Source: Rhizophagus irregularis (lineage: Eukaryota > Glomeromycota > Glomeromycetes > Glomerales > Glomeraceae). From it: a stretch of 64,000 nt of DNA. Location of the stretch: contig NC_089446.1 in the NCBI RefSeq assembly GCF_026210795.1, positions 620,001-684,000 of the forward strand. The letters are read 5' to 3'. Below are positions 22,669 through 33,182 of this stretch, one piece after another (within the stretch, counting starts at the first letter, position 1; every line of letters starts with the position of its first letter). The notes beneath the pieces are model-generated. The model was not told the DNA's origin and ran no database searches. It saw only the letters and a program-made list of their open reading frames with translations. A program made the position numbers and the translations under genes.

Positions 22669-23929
22669 TTAAAATAATGAATGTATATCCTTTTTCGACA
22701 CGCACTGAAATCCTTTGTTTATCAATCTGCAAAGAATTCATAAAACGAAAATACTTAATATTAATTTAAAATACTTTATAAAAACATAAAATATAATAAC
22801 ACTTACTTATCGGGTAGTGTTAGGGTAATGACAAATTTACCAAAAGGTAAATTATTCTTGATAAAAATACCTTCAATTGAAGGTATTTCTCCTTCAATTT
22901 TTATATCCTTTTGTAACTATATAATTTAAGTGAGCTTTTCTCCAGTCCTGAAGTTACCAGGATTATTTTAAATTTGTCTAAAAATACAATAAAATTAATT
23001 TTTTTTACAATCACAAGCAATGATAAAAACAATATTAATTATACTTACGTTTCTTCGATAATAGCATGATTTATATTTATTACATTTTTCGTTATTATTA
23101 ATTACTTGATTATGTTCCTCCTAAACAAAATTTTTTTTTTAAATTTATAATTTTTATAAAAAATAAATTCTATGTGACAATTTCTTACTTGTAATTCCAT
23201 AAATTTAAAAGTACGGATACTATTAGTGACTGTGATTTTAAAATTCTTGGTTTTTAACTTTGTTAAAAAATTCATCCGCATCATTTCTCGCATAATAATG
23301 AACAAACTCAGCACTAATTTTTAAAATATTACTTTGTAAGATTAATCTTATTTTTATTTAAAAAAGTTTGAAATTTACCTTTTATGTAGTCTTTTAACTA
23401 CATGTAAACACTCAAAACCCTGATTTTTCATCCACTTCTCCATAGTTAGGTAACTGACTTCTATCAAGTTCCCATCAAACTTGATGTAAGTCTCAGGATT
23501 GTTACAACACTTGCGTTCTATAAACTTAGGCAAAAGATCTTTAAGGAAGAAAAAAAAAACTGTTAGTATGCAAAATTCATATAAAAAAAAGTAGTTGCGT
23601 AATTTGATATGATCTTCAGGTGATAATTAAGATAACTGATGGCTGAAAAAACCCAATACTGCAAAAGCTTCTTTAACTATTGTAAGAGAGGAACATAACT
23701 GATTCCTCATCCAGAATTGGTAGATCTTACAACAGGTGCAATTCAAAGAACTTTTTAACAGCATTAGGAATTTACAAAGAGAGTATCAAAAACCTCACGA
23801 AGGAGTATTAAAAGCCTCACGAAGGAGTACGAAAACCTCATGATGGAGTATCAAGAACTCATCAAGTTCATCTTAATATCACCATAAAGAGAATAACAAC
23901 AGATGTGTACCTTCATTATTTCTTGACAT
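22669..23929 (-). CDS. Unrecognised multi-exon gene, probably damaged
   Basis: The minus strand shows a chain of coding-like exons with clean GT-AG borders. Exon 1 is 23929-23911 (MSRNNE) and exon 2 is 23538-23379, giving EDLLPKFIERKCCNNPETYI, then FDGNLIEVSYLTMEKWMKNQ and GFECLHVVKRLHK. Exon 3 is 23313-23189 (SAEFVHYYARNDADEFFNKV). Exon 4 is 23120-23049 (EEHNQVINNNEKCNKYKSCY). A further block (about 22930-22812) contains IEGEIPSIEGIFIKNNLPFG then KFVITLTLP. A last exon starts at 22726. Exon 3 has a one-base frame conflict in an A-run near 23250, and the join between exons 4 and 5 is not resolved, so it may be a pseudogene. No family was recognised. Intron 1 (372 bp) contains a fourfold 24-bp repeat at 23780-23860. 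Confidence 0.5.
23780..23860. repeat. Short tandem repeat, about 24 bp x 3-4
   Basis: The unit GGAGTATTAAAAGCCTCACG recurs with small changes (AACCTCACGAAGGAGTA, GCCTCACGAAGGAGTA, AACCTCATGATGGAGTA). It lies inside the large first intron of the unrecognised minus-strand gene. Confidence 0.6.
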
Positions 23930-24529
23930 TTTTATTAAAATTATTTTTTTATTTAAATTTTTATAGAAAAGAGGAGTATTTATCTTTGTAAACGGGATTT
24001 GTAATACGCAATTTATTTTATTTTATCATTACTGATTGATGCGATTGATGAACTAATTGAAATTCCGCAAGTAATCAGAGTCTGAAGTCATATAAATAAT
24101 ATAAATAACTAAGTAGATCCATTTGTTACGTAAGAATATATTATAACTACACAATTGTATCGCAGGGAATTCTTGATCGGATTAATAACATCGAGCAAAT
24201 CGTTAATGTTCTCCGAAAAGGACACTATGAAGAGACACGGATAGTTAATTAAAATGAAGCACTCTTCATCCAATATATTATCTGAGGGAGTTCATGTGAT
24301 ATTTAGACTTGTTTTAAGCAGATTGTCGACAAACGTGGTTAGTCTAAGTTTATTATAATCAAAAGTTAGATAATTTATTTTGTTTGTATCAAATAAGTTT
24401 CATTTCATTACCTTTGAGTATTTATTTCTATATCAAAAATCTAAATCGTTTGAAATATATCCTATAAGATAGAAAGATAAACTTAATATAAAATCAAGGA
24501 AACTTTTTAAGTAATAGTACTGTACATAC

Positions 24530-25560
24530 CAGATGATGATTTGATTAGACGAAGACCTTGAAGATTTAAAAATGGTTTATCTGAGTTTGTTAATAGAAGT
24601 TAGATAACAATCTTTTTTTCTGTATTAAATGTATTAAATAAGTTCATTTCAATACCTTTGAGTATTTCCGAAGTGTATACTGTAAAGAATAAAAATTTTA
24701 TCTATTATTAAACTATTCAAATAAATAATACTATATCATTAATTAATTTTTAAAATATAAATACATACCTTGATTCGAAATAGTCGATGACGAATTAAAA
24801 GATGAAACTTGAGAAATATGAGATTTTATAGGCCTACTAGTATAAATAGCGCCAGGATGTTGTTTTTCATTGGTCCAAGTTGTTTCAATTGTATTAATCC
24901 TGTTCGTTGTTCCTCAGCGTAGCGTTACTAAATATTATTTCAGTTTCGTTACGCTTTTCAACCATCAATGATTTCTTTAATTTCTGCTATGGAAGGTCTC
25001 TTTAAGAGATCGGAATCCCAACGACTTTTCATTAAATTAGCGAAACACTCAGGAGTATCAATTGTGATTTCAGGTCTTTACCATCAATAATTTGAAAAAA
25101 GGTCCAGCATCATGTTCGACTAGAAAAAGGCTTACAACCTGTTGTTAATTCCCACATAATCATACCCAAGCTATATATGTCGGACTCTTTTGAAAATATA
25201 GCATCTTGAAATATTTCCGGTGCGACGTAAGGTATTACTATGTAAATTTCCGCCTTTCGCATATTCCATTATTAACATGTAGTCTTTTATTACAGGGTCT
25301 TGCGTAATACCATAATATTTAACAATAAAGACTGAATCATAGCATCGATGGAGCTAAAAGTTATAAATTCAATTTAGCGATAAAATGTACAATAATTAAA
25401 TTAAATATTATATAATTAATTACCTCATTTAAAAAGTGTTTGCTAATATCCTACGATTTTTGAAATCTTTTTATGGCAACAGGAGTTTTATTTAACCAAA
25501 TTGCTTTATAAATAACACCAAATCCCCCTTCTGCTATTGGTTTAATTATAAAAATTTACT
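24530..25560 (-). pseudogene. Kinase pseudogene lacking its catalytic core
   Basis: The N-lobe is clear: IAEGGFGVIYKAIW (glycine loop) and TPVAIKRF (VAIK lysine) near 25530-25450, then after an intron FIVKYYGITQDP and DYMLIMEYAKGGNLH near 25230. Directly after NLH the sequence jumps to VIPYVAPEIF (APE motif, subdomain VIII). The stretch that should hold HRD and DFG is therefore absent. A frame change at the same place is followed by SDIYSLGMIMWELTTGCKPF with later stops and frameshifts. The tail exons IYTSRPIKSHISQVSSFNSS (near 24800) and one near 24560 match the serine-rich C-terminus of this family. It cannot be catalytic. Confidence 0.8.
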
Positions 25561-27080
25561 TTTATTTGATGATTATAATATTTTGGATTCTTTTTCTTAT
25601 CATAGTTTCTTATCATATTTTATTAACCATAATTCTTAATTTTATATCTTTTTCTTTTTCTTTTCGGGTGCGAGCCTTTAATTCCCGGAGGGAATTATCG
25701 GCTATTGGGTTCTTTATTTTTCCACCTGAGTAAAGTGGTCTTAGGACGACTTGGTTGTTCAGTTTCTTATAGTACTATTTTTCGATTCATGTATAATGTT
25801 TTTATGTAGTCATTACTGACACTGATTTTACTCCGAGATATAAAAATAAAATAAAATAAATAAAATAAGTTTATTTGTATATATATTAATACCTTTTAAA
25901 CTCTCTTAAATACGTTCATTTTTATGTTATATAAAAAAAATATGAAAATTATTATGAAGAATCGTTTATCGTTAGTATAAGAAATACAATAATAATAATA
26001 AAAAATAAATAAATAAAACTAATTTTCTGCAAGATTTATTATAATAGTTGATTTAATTTATTAAGTTGCTAATTAACATAAAATTATAGTCGAGGCGGCA
26101 GCGCCAGTCGTATAATGTCTGTTCGCATTGCATAAACCAATCAGAATGCTTAATCTATTAAACACGTGACGACTCGTAAATTATGCGAACGAAATAATTG
26201 AAATAGTTGAAATATTTAATGGTAACTTTATGAATCCAAAATAAAAAAATGTTATGCATATCAAAGAAATCATTCCACAATAGAACCTTTTTTGGTAATT
26301 TACCACCTACTTTTGTAGTATTTTTTGAAGAAGTTCCATTAGGTGATAATCCATTCCTTTCAATCTTTCTAATTCCTTATCAACTTTCATATATATATAT
26401 AAGATAAACAAATGTATTCTTTTATTCCTATATTATTAACGATCGCTTAATATTTCTATTAGGGATTTTATAATTCACCGTTCGAAACAAATTTATTCAT
26501 GATCGCATTATTATTAATACATGATTGAATGATGAAGTTTGTCATTATGATGTAATTTGCCATTCTTGCTGATCATTTAGACCCGGCTCTGTATCTGGTA
26601 TGAACGATACAATAAAAAAATATTATTTGAGTTTATCAATTATTTTTTTTATTCTTTTTATGTTTAAAAGTGAAATATTTTTTTATTATTTATTAAACAA
26701 TCAGTACAATATGAAAAGAAAATGATTTCTCCTATGTATTAATTAATAACGTATTAAGTCTAGAAATTGTTGTGGTAGATCTCATGGTGGGTAATATTGT
26801 GAGCATATTGTTAGATTAAGAAATTTAGAAATATGGAATTTATGAAAAAAAAAGTTTAAAAGTACATCTTTTATTTTAACACTATATTTTTATACAGAAT
26901 TTACACAGTTTTTTAGATTCCAAGGATCACACGATAATTAATAGTTCATGTTACACGAATTTATTATAAGCGATCATACTCAATTTTCATACTAATCATT
27001 GTCGTTATAAAAAAAGTTTATTAATATTGTTGTATGTACTTATAAAAACTCTTGCAATCACTTTAGAAAAAATTAAAGAC
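25561..27080. other. AT-rich stretch without a confident gene
   Basis: A weak minus-strand stretch near 26388-26270 begins MKVDKELERLKG but is too short to support. The rest is homopolymer-rich. It presumably includes the promoter of the Hsp70-like gene starting at 27081. Confidence 0.4.
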
Positions 27081-29554
27081 ATGTCATCAGAAGTTATTGG
27101 AAGACTTATAACAGATTTTAATAATTTAAACGAAAAATGCGTTCATTTAGTAGAAGAAAATCAAAATCTTAAACAACAAAATCAAAATCTTCAACAAGAA
27201 AATCAAATTTTAAAAGAAAATCTTCAAGAGAAAGATAAACAACTTGAAAAATTTCAAGAAAGAAATAAACAATATGAAAAACTTGAACAACATGTCAAAA
27301 ATTTAGAAAAACAAAAAAGTGACGAACTTCAACAACTCCAACAACTTGAAATAATCTCTCAAAATTTACAAAATAATCTGGGAATACTTGGTTCAGATAA
27401 AGCTAAAAAAAATGACATTAAAATTACTGAAAAAAAAATGTTTTTAACTAATAAATATGATGAACGAAAAAAAGAAATTATGAATAAACCACCAATAATT
27501 AATCTCGAAATTTTTTCTGGATCATTAAGTTCTTTTAATGAAAGTACGTCGTAACAGTAAACTTTAAAATTATCAATTCGATTAAATATGAAACTAAAAT
27601 GATTTGTGCATTTTTAAGGTATAGATATAGATACAGAAAAATCCAAGCTTTATTCCGATATTAAACTCGTTGTTGGGTTGGACTTTGGAACAACTTCCTC
27701 TGCATTCTTCATTAACATTGTTACTAAAGAATCTTCTGGTTGGTTGTCACGGCAAAAAGATACAATTCTTGTGTATAATTACGACTACAGTGAAGTGGTA
27801 GCTTGCGGATATATTAATAAATGTCCCAGATTCAATATTGTTGAATTATTTAAATTACACTTGGGCAGCTTGCCAGATAATTTAAAACCAAAACTTCCAA
27901 TCGAATATAAAAGAGCCATTGCCGATTATCTTAAAGAGATTAGAAAGGTATGGATTAAATTCCAAGTAACAAACTATATTATTATTTTAAATTATTTACT
28001 TGCTTGAATGAAATTTTTAAGGATATTAAAAGTGAAGTTGCAAGACGCATGCCAGAAGCTAATTACTTCGAAGATGTATTATTAGTTTTTACTGTTCCTG
28101 CAGAATATTCAGAAGAAGACAGATATTATGAGGGAATGTATATACAATGCAAAACTCATTAAAAGTAAATCTTCAGAAAAGTTACAATTCATTACAGAAT
28201 GTAAGTTTTAGAAAAAAAATTTTAATAATCGTCAAATTCATTTTTTTTTTTTAATTATTTTGTTTCTTATTTACAGCTGAAGCTGCAGCAATTTATTGCA
28301 TGGAAAATGAATTACCGAATTATAACTTGTTATCCATAGGAAGTAAGATTGTAATTATTTATTTGAATATTTTTTAAAGAATTATTCTATTAATTTTCAT
28401 ATAATTTTTTAGGGACGTTTATTATTATTGACTGTGGTGGTAGTACTATAGATATAACTACTCATAAGATAGTAGGAAATAATCCATTACAATTAAGTGA
28501 GGTTACCGAACTCATTAGAGATTTTTGTGGAAGTACATTTATTGATGATGAATTTATTAAGTTATTAAATGAAAAATTTGAGACACGTGCCATAGATCTA
28601 TTAAAGAAAAGTCATTATAATAAATTTCGATACATTGTTTTTGAATTCTGTCAGCGCGTAAAGAAATCTTTTGCAGGAGATGATAATACAAAATTTAGTT
28701 ATACATTAGATGTTGAAGAAAAAATCCCAGATTTATTGCAATATGTCAGTGAAGAAACAAAAAAAATCATGGAAGCAAATAACTGGTTGATCGACATTGA
28801 ATATAATGACATAAAAAAATTGTTCGATCCTATTATAGATAGAATTATTCGTTTAATACACATACAACTTTTAAATAACAAAGAAACTTGCTCAGCAATG
28901 TTTTTAGTTGGAGGATTCAGTGGAAATAAATATTTACGAAGAAGAATTGAACAAGAATTTCATCATGCTGTGAAAATTATTTCACCTTTAGATGCAATTT
29001 CACGTGGAGCGGCGGATTATGGACTTTTACTTTTAAATCCAAATTTAAATAAATTAGGAAATAACGATATTTCTTCAAGTATTCTCAAATACACTTATGG
29101 CATTCAATTTACCTCAGATTGGAAAGATGATGACCCTCCTAATAGAAAGACTTCTGATAGAAAAATTTCTAAATTTATTTCTTTGGTCAAACGAGGCACT
29201 GAGGTTACATCAGATCAGGACTTTACTTTTAATTTTAAGCCCGAATCGGGTCAAACACACGCAAAATTTGAAGTTTACTACACAAATGAAAAATCTGCAA
29301 CATACATTGATGAACCGGGAATGAAACTACTTGGAGTATTAAATGTTGATCTTCCAGGTAAACTTTAAATATCATACTTCTTTTAATTGAAATGGTTAAC
29401 TATTAATAATATAATTTAATTATTATAATTAGATGCACATCTTGACAATAGAAGCATTAACTTTGGATTAACTTTTGATCCGAATAAAATCACTGCATTT
29501 ACAAGGAATGAACTCAATGGACAAAAATTTGTAACTAAATTTTGTTATCAATAA
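27081..29554 (+). CDS. Hsp70-like ATPase with N-terminal coiled coil; one-base frameshift
   Basis: Six exons (27081-27543, 27619-27947, 28022-28200, 28277-28342, 28413-29357, 29433-29554) give about 700 aa if one surplus base in exon 3 is discounted. Residues 1 to about 110 are a Gln/Glu/Lys coiled coil (repeats of NQNLKQQ and ENQILKEN). The ATPase part shows LVVGLDFGTTSSAFFIN, IIIDCGGSTIDITTHK and MFLVGGFSGNKYLRRR. The C-terminal domain ends DPNKITAFTRNELNGQKFVT. A one-nucleotide shift lies around 28117-28127, between VPAEYSEED and the downstream frame of exon 3. Either the gene is newly broken or the base is an assembly error. ATG 27027 is an alternative in-frame start; 27081 was preferred because the sequence between is intron-like. 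The coil suggests oligomerisation of the chaperone-like ATPase. Confidence 0.85.
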
Positions 29555-29771
29555 ACCATAAATGAATGAAGTCAAAAGGATTTTAAAATATAATTTTATA
29601 TTCAAATAAAATGTAATTTAAAGTCTCTAATTCCTATTATAAGTATTAATGATTAAATGAAAACTTGGTAAATTTCCTTTATATAAAAATACTTTATATT
29701 ACTCTCTTAATTATTGGGTAATTATTTATTATTGATGACTATTATAATCAGCGTACATGTAAAAGATTATA

Positions 29772-30616
29772 CACAGGCGATCACGATAAATCGGATCTTC
29801 GATAAACCGGATTGTACTGTATTATTTCGGATTTTTCTCCCAGAACCAAATCTGTCATATTACAGCTGTTTTCATAAGACCTGGGACAAAATAAATTTTT
29901 GAACCCGACCGCCGACCCACCGATCCGGTTCAGTTATTTGTTTTGCAAATCAAACTATCAAATCAGGATACGTGCCCAGCTAAAATATCGGATCGGCGGA
30001 TCGGCGGATCGGGTTCAAAAATTTAGTTTGTCCCAGGTCTTATGAAAACAGCTGTAAAACAATCGCGATATACCGATATTTCATAAGTCAGATTTGATTC
30101 TATATCAGTTATATCAAAAAAAATCTTGATATATCGAATTTTTCCAAATTTGGTGTTAATGTATCCTTTTTATTTTAGCATACCTTTATATTATTGTAAT
30201 TTAAAAATAAATGCTTAATTCCGGTTGAAATGGTTAATTTTGATTAGAATTAAAATTAATCATTTTATACCGAAATTCTTTACAAATATTGCATACAATT
30301 TTACCATTTTTTTTAAATATTTTAATCAAAGTTTGGGAATAGCTTTATTTTCCTGTATATCTTGATATGCTGGATCCTAACATAATTTTTATATAAAATC
30401 CGGTATAAGAAGATTTTTTGATATATCGGATATCTTTCGCTCGTTTTCGAATTTTAAAATTTTGAACGAAAAATCACGTGATATCCTAATATTTCGGATT
30501 TTTCGTATAATTTTATATAAATCCGGTTTAGTGAGATTTTTTCGATATATCGGATGTCTTGATATATCGGATATTTTTCTGGAACCAACAGATCCGATTT
30601 ATCGAGATTGCCTGTG
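29772..30616. mobile_element. Foldback/MITE element with CACAGGC termini (outer)
   Basis: The left end reads CACAGGCGATCACGATAAAT then CGGATC. The right end is its near-complement (GATCCGATTTATCGAGATTG then CCTGTG). TA flanks both sides, fitting a Tc1/mariner-type target duplication. The interior is rich in GATATATCGGAT repeats. A second MITE (29863-30054) sits within its left part. Confidence 0.65.
29863..30054. mobile_element. 192-bp MITE with about 50-bp inverted repeats (nested)
   Basis: Starts CAGCTGTTTTCATAAGACCT and ends with the complement (AGGTCTTATGAAAACAGCTG). The arms continue through GGGACAAA and TTTTTGAACCCGA. TA lies immediately outside both ends, as expected for Tc1/mariner-type MITEs. 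It lies inside the element at 29772-30616. Confidence 0.85.
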
Positions 30617-30618
30617 TA

Positions 30619-31850
30619 AAACGAATAAAAATAAACTTCATCAATATAATAATCCAAATAATGGTACTAAAAAAATGAAAAATATGTAATCATAAATTTA
30701 ATAATTTTACGATACACAATTACAAGAAAATTCTTATAAAAATAAAATAAAAAAAATATACGCTTTATTGTCGTTCAGAATTTAACTGAACACAATTTGT
30801 TATTGGTGTTCACGCCGGAGTATTACAAATATTGCGTATTCGACATTATATTGCTACAACACTAATTTATCCAATTATCATACCGGTAGTCAGTGATTTT
30901 AAAGTGACATTCATTTATTATTATCCGAAGCGCGGCGTGGGACCGTTTATTTCTAAGCATTTTAAGATCTGTCCAATAGATTTGTACATGTCACGTGATA
31001 TAAATAAATTGATTATGCGAACAGTTTGCGTTCCCTCGTTCGGGATTTTGAATTGATAATTATTGGCTGATGAAATTGTGTGACCTGATCAACGATCCGA
31101 ACTTTCCGAACAACAAAATTGTGGTATCATTTTGATCACTTTTTTTTTTAACGTGTCTGGTGTCTAGTGAAGTTTTGATACGCGCCCTCAAAAAGTTTAA
31201 TATACCTTTATGGTATTGCTTATTTGCCATTTTAAAAAAGAAAAATATTTTATTATACGAAAAATAAGGTGACCAAGGTTAACCGTTCAATAAGCCCATG
31301 TAAGTACTCAATTTAGATTTTGATCACATGATAGGATTGGTTAATGGACGATCATAATTGAACAGGCCTAATATATACTGTCCGTGCTGTTTTCGATTGA
31401 GGCCATTGACAGGCTCAGACTGTGCCACGTAAGTGACACTTTTAAGCTGACGACAATTCCAGTCTCTGCTTTTTGTGCTAAAAACCTTATATAAGGTACA
31501 TTAGCAATCACGCGTCAACCTTTTGAGAACGTGATAAGGTTTTTAACATAAAAAAAAAAAAAAGTGTTCTATGATTTTCATACATTACACGTTTTTTGAA
31601 ATTTTTTTTGTCACTGGCTTATTTGATCGACATCAATTTAAACCATTCAATAATATCATGTACCAATCGACCAATTGTGCACGACATTTTAAAAAATGGT
31701 TGTCAAATTCTAAAAATGGTTAATATTACGCTTGAAACACTAAGAGAAATATGAGAAATAAGCTCTAGATGATAAGAATTATTGTTAAGAATTTAAGATT
31801 AACAATAATCGAATAATTATTATAAATTAAGTCTAACCATTTTTAAAAAT
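30619..31850. other. AT-rich intergenic stretch
   Basis: No confident gene. A short inverted pair (GCTAAAAACCTTAT near 31480 and ATAAGGTTTTTAAC near 31532) flanks about 45 bp. A CACGTGATATAAATAAA string lies near 30992. A 74-codon open frame at 30832-31056 has no recognisable feature and was not called. Confidence 0.4.
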
Positions 31851-31859
31851 GTTCAAACA

Positions 31860-31935
31860 ACAATCAAAATTAATCGAACAATCATCGTTGTCAAGCCAGT
31901 TATCATTGTTGCTTCTGAAGTAACATTAATCCAAT
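31860..31935 (+). pseudogene. Decayed copy of the small CAAX-peptide gene
   Basis: The stretch reads TIIVVKPVIIVASEVT in one frame and aligns, with its TCAAAA-type leader, to TTITSKPIVIVTSEVT of the intact small gene at 33084. The start codon position is mutated (TTAATC where the intact copy has ATGAATC). After GAAGTAACA the sequences diverge and a stop comes after three more codons, so no cysteine box remains. It therefore looks like a dead tandem duplicate. Confidence 0.5.
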
Positions 31936-32933
31936 AAATCAATGCTTGATAATGTTAAACACTGATACTAATCCAAATAGGAAGATGGTTCCACAACTTT
32001 AAATCTTCATTGTAGCGCTAACGTTTATAAAATAAATCGACTACACTTTTAATTTAAATTTTTCAAGGATTACTTTTTGAAAGAATCTTGTAAAATTTAA
32101 AATTTTAGGTATTCTCGAATATCTAGTTAATAAAATTTATTCAATTTTGTTGAACTTATTATAAATTATTTCTGATGACTACTAATACTGTATTTATTTT
32201 TTAATATTAATTTTTCATCGTTATTATCTCGAAATAATATTATTATTTAGTTATTATTTATTTGTCCATTTTTTTAATGAAATGATTGAGAAAAACTCTT
32301 ACTGCTGGAATAACTCGTCCGATGGAAATTACATTTTCATTTTTATTGCACGCTATCTCAAATAAATATTGTATTAACAAGAAATATTATGATTTTCACT
32401 TTTACATAGCGTCAGAATATCAATTAACAAAAAGGTTTATTGAATATATCGAATATATTATTATAATATATAATAATTGTTTTTGAATTTCGTTTGTTTT
32501 AGTTTAATTTAATATATTACAAATAAAGATATTATCGTTATCATGCAGAGACGTGTTTCGACTGTTTCGTGGTAAAAAAATATTTAGTTTCAAATTATGC
32601 ACGAATAAAATATTATTCTAACCAAGAATATTAATTTGTGCGGTCAATTTACTTATTGGGATATGGCTGATGGTAACGCATGAATATTGTTACTATATAA
32701 GTAACAATCGATTTATACCAATCTTTTACCCGACCCGATTTGGCCAGAATAATGGTTTAAAATTTGAAACATTAAGGGAGAATATCAAAACAAACACAAT
32801 ATGATGCACAGTAAAGGAAATAATAATACATAATGATAAAACAATGTAAATTATGTAAAATTCTAATTTTTTACGATGATAATAGATATTTTGAACACCT
32901 AAAAATTTGTTTGTTCGATTTATTATAAATACA

Positions 32934-32941
32934 CTTCGGAC
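32934..32941 (+). promoter_or_regulatory. TATA-like box upstream of the small CAAX-peptide gene
   Basis: TATAAATA stands about 143 bp before the ATG at 33084. It is followed by an A/C-rich, G-poor leader (ATCAAAAATG at the start), the style of well-expressed fungal genes. Inference from sequence only. Confidence 0.4.
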
Positions 32942-33083
32942 TTCGTCTTGTAAAATCTTATCAAAAAGAAAAAAAAGTTCAAAGAACAAAAGAACGAAAA
33001 AAAAAATCAACTAATCAAATTTCAAATTAATCAAAAAAATATTAAATTCTCAAAATTTCTTTCTCAAGTAAATCTAATCAAAA

Positions 33084-33182
33084 ATGAATCCAACTACTAT
33101 TACCTCTAAACCAATTGTTATTGTTACTTCCGAAGTAACAGAAAAACCCGGTAATCCTACAAACTCATGTTCTATAATGTAA
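33084..33182 (+). CDS. Small 32-aa peptide ending in a CAAX box (CSIM)
   Basis: A single uninterrupted frame runs from ATG (context AAAAATG) to TAA and encodes 32 residues ending NSCSIM. Cys-Ser-Ile-Met at the extreme C-terminus is a canonical farnesylation signal, the same four residues that end prelamin A. The body is Thr/Val/Ile/Pro-rich (SKPIVIVTSEVTEKPGNP) with no membrane segment. By size and CAAX ending it resembles fungal a-factor-like lipopeptide pheromone precursors, but no family match can be claimed from sequence alone. It has a TATA-like box and an A-rich leader. A decayed copy lies 1.2 kb upstream. A GGTAAT string inside the frame (33150) could be a splice donor that would bypass the box. 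Confidence 0.5.
   Translation: MNPTTITSKPIVIVTSEVTEKPGNPTNSCSIM

Noticed and set aside
26240-26390. Minus-strand text beginning MKVDKELERLKG
   Set aside because: Two competing frames, under 40 codons, and no splice partners were found.
30832-31056. 74-codon plus-strand frame
   Set aside because: Composition is compatible with chance and no supporting signal was found.
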